Shown here: positions 61,877 through 64,000 of the stretch, in pieces
Position numbering within the stretch: the stretch's first letter is position 1
How the letters are laid out: every line of letters begins with the position of its first letter
DNA from: Progne subis subis
Taxonomy: Eukaryota; Chordata; Aves; Passeriformes; Hirundinidae
Length of the DNA: 64,000 nucleotides
NCBI GenBank assembly: GCA_022316685.1
Contig: JAKJHU010000030.1
Coordinates: 13,839,360 to 13,903,359 of the forward strand
Direction: 5' to 3'
The notes under the pieces: generated by a model
Database searches by the model: none
What the model was told of the DNA's origin: nothing
What the model saw: the letters and a program-made list of their open reading frames with translations, nothing else
Program-made: the position numbers and the translations under genes

Positions 61877-62210
61877 AGGAAAGGTTCCCTCCACCCATCA
61901 TGCCACCGACGCCACGTGGAGCAAATGGATTGCCCTCATCACTCAGCACGCCCGCATTGGAAACCCAAATCGCCCTGGGATTTTAGAGATAATTACAAAC
62001 TGGCCGGAAGGTGAGAACTTTGGTCTCACAGATGAAGAGGAGCAGGAACAAGTGACACGTGCAGAAGAGGGTCCACCATACAACCAACTACCAGCAGAAG
62101 AAACACGCTATGCTCTTTTCACTGATGGTTCCTGCCGCATCGTAGGGATGAACTGGAAGTGGAAAGCAGCTGTATGGAGCCCCACACTGACAGGTTGCAG
62201 AAGCCACTGA
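61869..62210 (+). pseudogene. pol: ERVL pol: central part into RNase H, frame 2
   Basis: This continues the polyprotein after a frameshift. It ends with the FTDGSC motif near 62118-62135, whose aspartate is the first catalytic residue of an RNase H fold. A second frameshift follows at about 62195-62205. Confidence 0.85.
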
Positions 62211-62769
62211 AGGAGAAGGTGGGTCAAGCCAACTTGCTGAACTCAAAGCTGTTCAACTGGCCCTGGACATTGCTGAAAGAGAGAAGTGGCCAAAGCTCTG
62301 CCTCTACACTGATTCGTGGATGGTGGCCAATGCTCTGTGGGGTTGGCTGGACAGGTAGAAAAAGGCCAATTGGCAGCGTAGGGGAAAGCCAATCTGGGCT
62401 GCAGATGAGTGGAAGGACATTGCCACTCGGGTAGAGAAGCTACCTGTCAAAGTCCGTCATGTAGATGCCCATGTCCCCAAGAGTCGGGCTAATGAGGAGC
62501 ACCAAAACAATGAATAGGCAGATCAAGCTGCAAAGATAGAGGTGTCAAAGATAGACTTAGATTGGCAACACAAGGGAGAGTTGTTCCTAGCTCGATGGGC
62601 CCATGATGCCTCAGGCCATCAGGGCAGAGATGCCACCTATAAGTGGGCACGAGACCGAGGGGTGGATCTAACCATAGACTGTATTTCTCAGGTTATCCAT
62701 GACTGTGAGACGTGTGCTACCATCAAACAGGCCAAGCGGGTGAAGCCCCTATGGTATGGCAGGCGATAG
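62206..62769 (+). pseudogene. pol: ERVL pol: rest of RNase H and integrase zinc domain, frame 3
   Basis: The reading resumes with LYTDSW near 62298-62315, another RNase H catalytic block, and VDAH near 62462-62473. In-frame TAGs occur at 62356-62358, 62515-62517 and 62767-62769. Between the last two lies the integrase N-terminal zinc-binding domain, with the GHQGRDATY stretch near 62620-62645 and CETC at 62704-62715 completing an HHCC set. Confidence 0.85.
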
Positions 62770-63438
62770 TCCAAGTATAAGTACGGGGAAGCCTGGCAGA
62801 TTGACTACATCACCCTTCCCCAAACCCGCCAAGGCAAGCGCTATGTGCTGACCATGGTGGAAGCCACCACTGGATGGTTGGAGACCTACCCTGTGCCTCA
62901 CGCTACTGCCCGGAACACCATCCTGGGCCTTGAAAAGCAAATCCTGTGGAGACATGGTACCCCTGAGAGGATTGAGTCTGACAACGGGACTCATTTCAAG
63001 AACAGCCTTATAAACACCTGGGCCAGAGAACATGGCATTGAGTGGGTGTACCATATTCCTTATCATGCGCCAGCAGCCGGGAAAGTTGAACGGTGCAATG
63101 GCCTGCTTAAAACCACTTTGAAGGCACTGGGTGGGGGGACTTTCAAGAACTGGGAGATTAATTTAGCAAAGGCCACCTGGTTGGTGAACACTCGAGGTTC
63201 CACCAACCGAGCAGGCCCTGCCCAGTCTGAACCCCTGAGAACAAGAGATGGAGATAAGGTTCCAGTGGTACACATGAGAGTAATGCTGGGAAAAACTGTT
63301 TGGATTAATTCTGCCTCCAGCAAAGACAATCCTGCTCGTGGAGTTGTTTTTGCTCAGGGACCTGGCTGCACATGGTGGGTGATGCAAAAGGATGGAGAGA
63401 CCCGCTGCATACCTCAAGGGGACCTTGTTTTTCGGTGA
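62770..63438 (+). pseudogene. pol: ERVL pol: integrase core and C-terminal domain, still open
   Basis: This is the catalytic integrase core, which inserts proviral DNA. The acidic triad is intact in sequence: D at 62803-62805 (WQIDYI), D at 62980-62982 (ESDNGTHF) and E at 63088-63090 (GKVERCNG). The second D and the E are separated by exactly 35 residues, the DD35E spacing. The C-terminal domain has CTWW and ends PQGDLVF before the TGA at 63436-63438. The frame is open for 222 codons after the TAG at 62767. There is no start codon of its own and the rest of pol is broken, so this is a relic, not a gene. The same domain end is found on the minus strand at 11990-12345. Confidence 0.92.
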
Positions 63439-63547
63439 ACACTGTGACTGTGTCTGGATTTATATTCACATGTATATATATGTATATTATTTAAAGGTTT
63501 AAATTCAATATAACATGTTGGTATGGGAAAAAATTCAAGGTGGATAA
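63439..63547 (+). other. ERVL 3' untranslated segment
   Basis: AT-rich, with a TATATATG-type run, then purine-rich GGGAAAAAATTCAAGGTGGA just before the LTR as a weak polypurine tract. No env frame is present. Confidence 0.7.
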
Positions 63548-64000
63548 TGTTGAGGGTTAAGTTTTCTGGTGGAATTTTTTCCCCCCCATAAGTTGCTAGG
63601 AGACTAAATACTGGTAGTTAAAGGGTGCTCAACCCTGACAAAGGGAGTTGATCACTTCGTTTTGGAGGAGGAAAAAAGGCTCCTGTGAGCTGAGGGTGGT
63701 GGTCTCGCTGCTCTCGGTTTTCTGGGGAGGACGGTCGGGCGACTGGTAGCTGCCTGGAGTCCACGGTTAACGGAGGAGTCTGGTCCTGGGAATTCTATCA
63801 TCTGTTGGAGCGCCCAGGAATTCAGAGTTTTTTCACTGTCCTGCTGGATTTTGGGTCAGCCTGGGTCCAGCCACTGCGGGTTCTCCGGCACTGCCCACTT
63901 CATCTGCCAGGACACCCCCTGCCTGCCGAGGACAATCCACCGCTTCCAGCCATCAGCGCCGGAGTTTCCACCGTTTGCCCTCGGGGTTCTTGGTTCTGTT
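63548..64000 (+). repeat. ERVL 3' LTR, cut by the window end
   Basis: It begins TGTTGAGGGTTAAG, shared with 60733, and becomes GC-rich toward the edge (CTCGCTGCTCTCGG, GGAGGACGGTCGGGCG). The poly(A) signal and right end are outside the window. It is unlike the ERVL LTR at 11329. Confidence 0.85.

Larger units (their letters stand above)
60733..64000 (+). mobile_element. ERVL element, 5' deleted, running off the window
   Basis: A class III (ERVL-like) element in sense. It consists of the first 25 bp of an LTR (60733-60757), then pol from the start of reverse transcriptase through integrase (about 60773-63438), a short 3' untranslated segment, and a 3' LTR from 63548 to beyond the window. The 5' LTR remainder, gag and protease are missing because of one deletion at the LTR-pol junction. 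No env is present, as is usual for ERVL. Pol carries four TAG stops and two frameshifts. Confidence 0.9.

Noticed and set aside
1..64000. CRISPR array, operons, bacterial or phage system, tRNA or rRNA genes
   Set aside because: No spaced direct-repeat array, no ribosome-binding-site-led gene chains and no tRNA cloverleaf or rRNA segment were seen. The sequence is plainly vertebrate.

Overview
This is a vertebrate nuclear window and almost certainly a bird, most likely a songbird. The evidence is several CR1 LINE 3' ends on both strands, ending in the CR1 tail motif (ATTCTRTGA-like), avian-type ERVL and ERVK LTRs, long AT-rich intergenic or intronic DNA, one CpG island, and no prokaryotic gene organisation. 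I find no convincing host protein-coding exon. The coding capacity I can defend belongs to decayed endogenous retroviruses (ERVs).

Region by region. 1-3.6 kb is unannotated apart from a CAT/ATT microsatellite. 3.6-7.55 kb holds an LTR, then a well-bounded minus-strand provirus (4321-7547) with two LTRs, a 6-bp target duplication, a tRNA-Phe-like primer site, a polypurine tract, a broken gag with a PPPY late motif and a broken gamma-type env; capsid, protease and pol are missing. 9.9-15.8 kb is repeat-rich: A/C-rich tracts, CR1 pieces, a minus-strand ERVL 3' end (LTR plus integrase tail) and an ERVK-like solo LTR. 15.85-16.54 kb is a CpG island with a 31-33 bp G-rich minisatellite, an RFX X-box-like site and a YY1-like site; it is the only plausible host promoter. 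16.5-46 kb is mostly unrecognised sequence, with CR1 at 22 kb and simple repeats at 24, 29.6, 38.8, 39.4, 40.2, 41.1, 42.5 and 45.3 kb. 46.2-48.6 kb carries two adjacent solo LTRs, one of them 1,635 bp long with a 5-bp target duplication. 50-60 kb has old CR1 pieces and a second solo LTR of the 46.2-kb family, with a 5-bp duplication. 60.7-64 kb is a plus-strand ERVL in which the first 25 bp of the 5' LTR are joined directly to reverse transcriptase; pol continues through RNase H and integrase with four stops and two frameshifts, and the 3' LTR runs off the window.

These elements form no working system. The window is a record of independent insertions, deletions and LTR-LTR recombination around one possible CpG-island promoter. 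Its most unusual items are the pol-less provirus with mixed class features, the LTR-to-pol deletion junction in the 3'-terminal ERVL, and the repeat-built CpG island.
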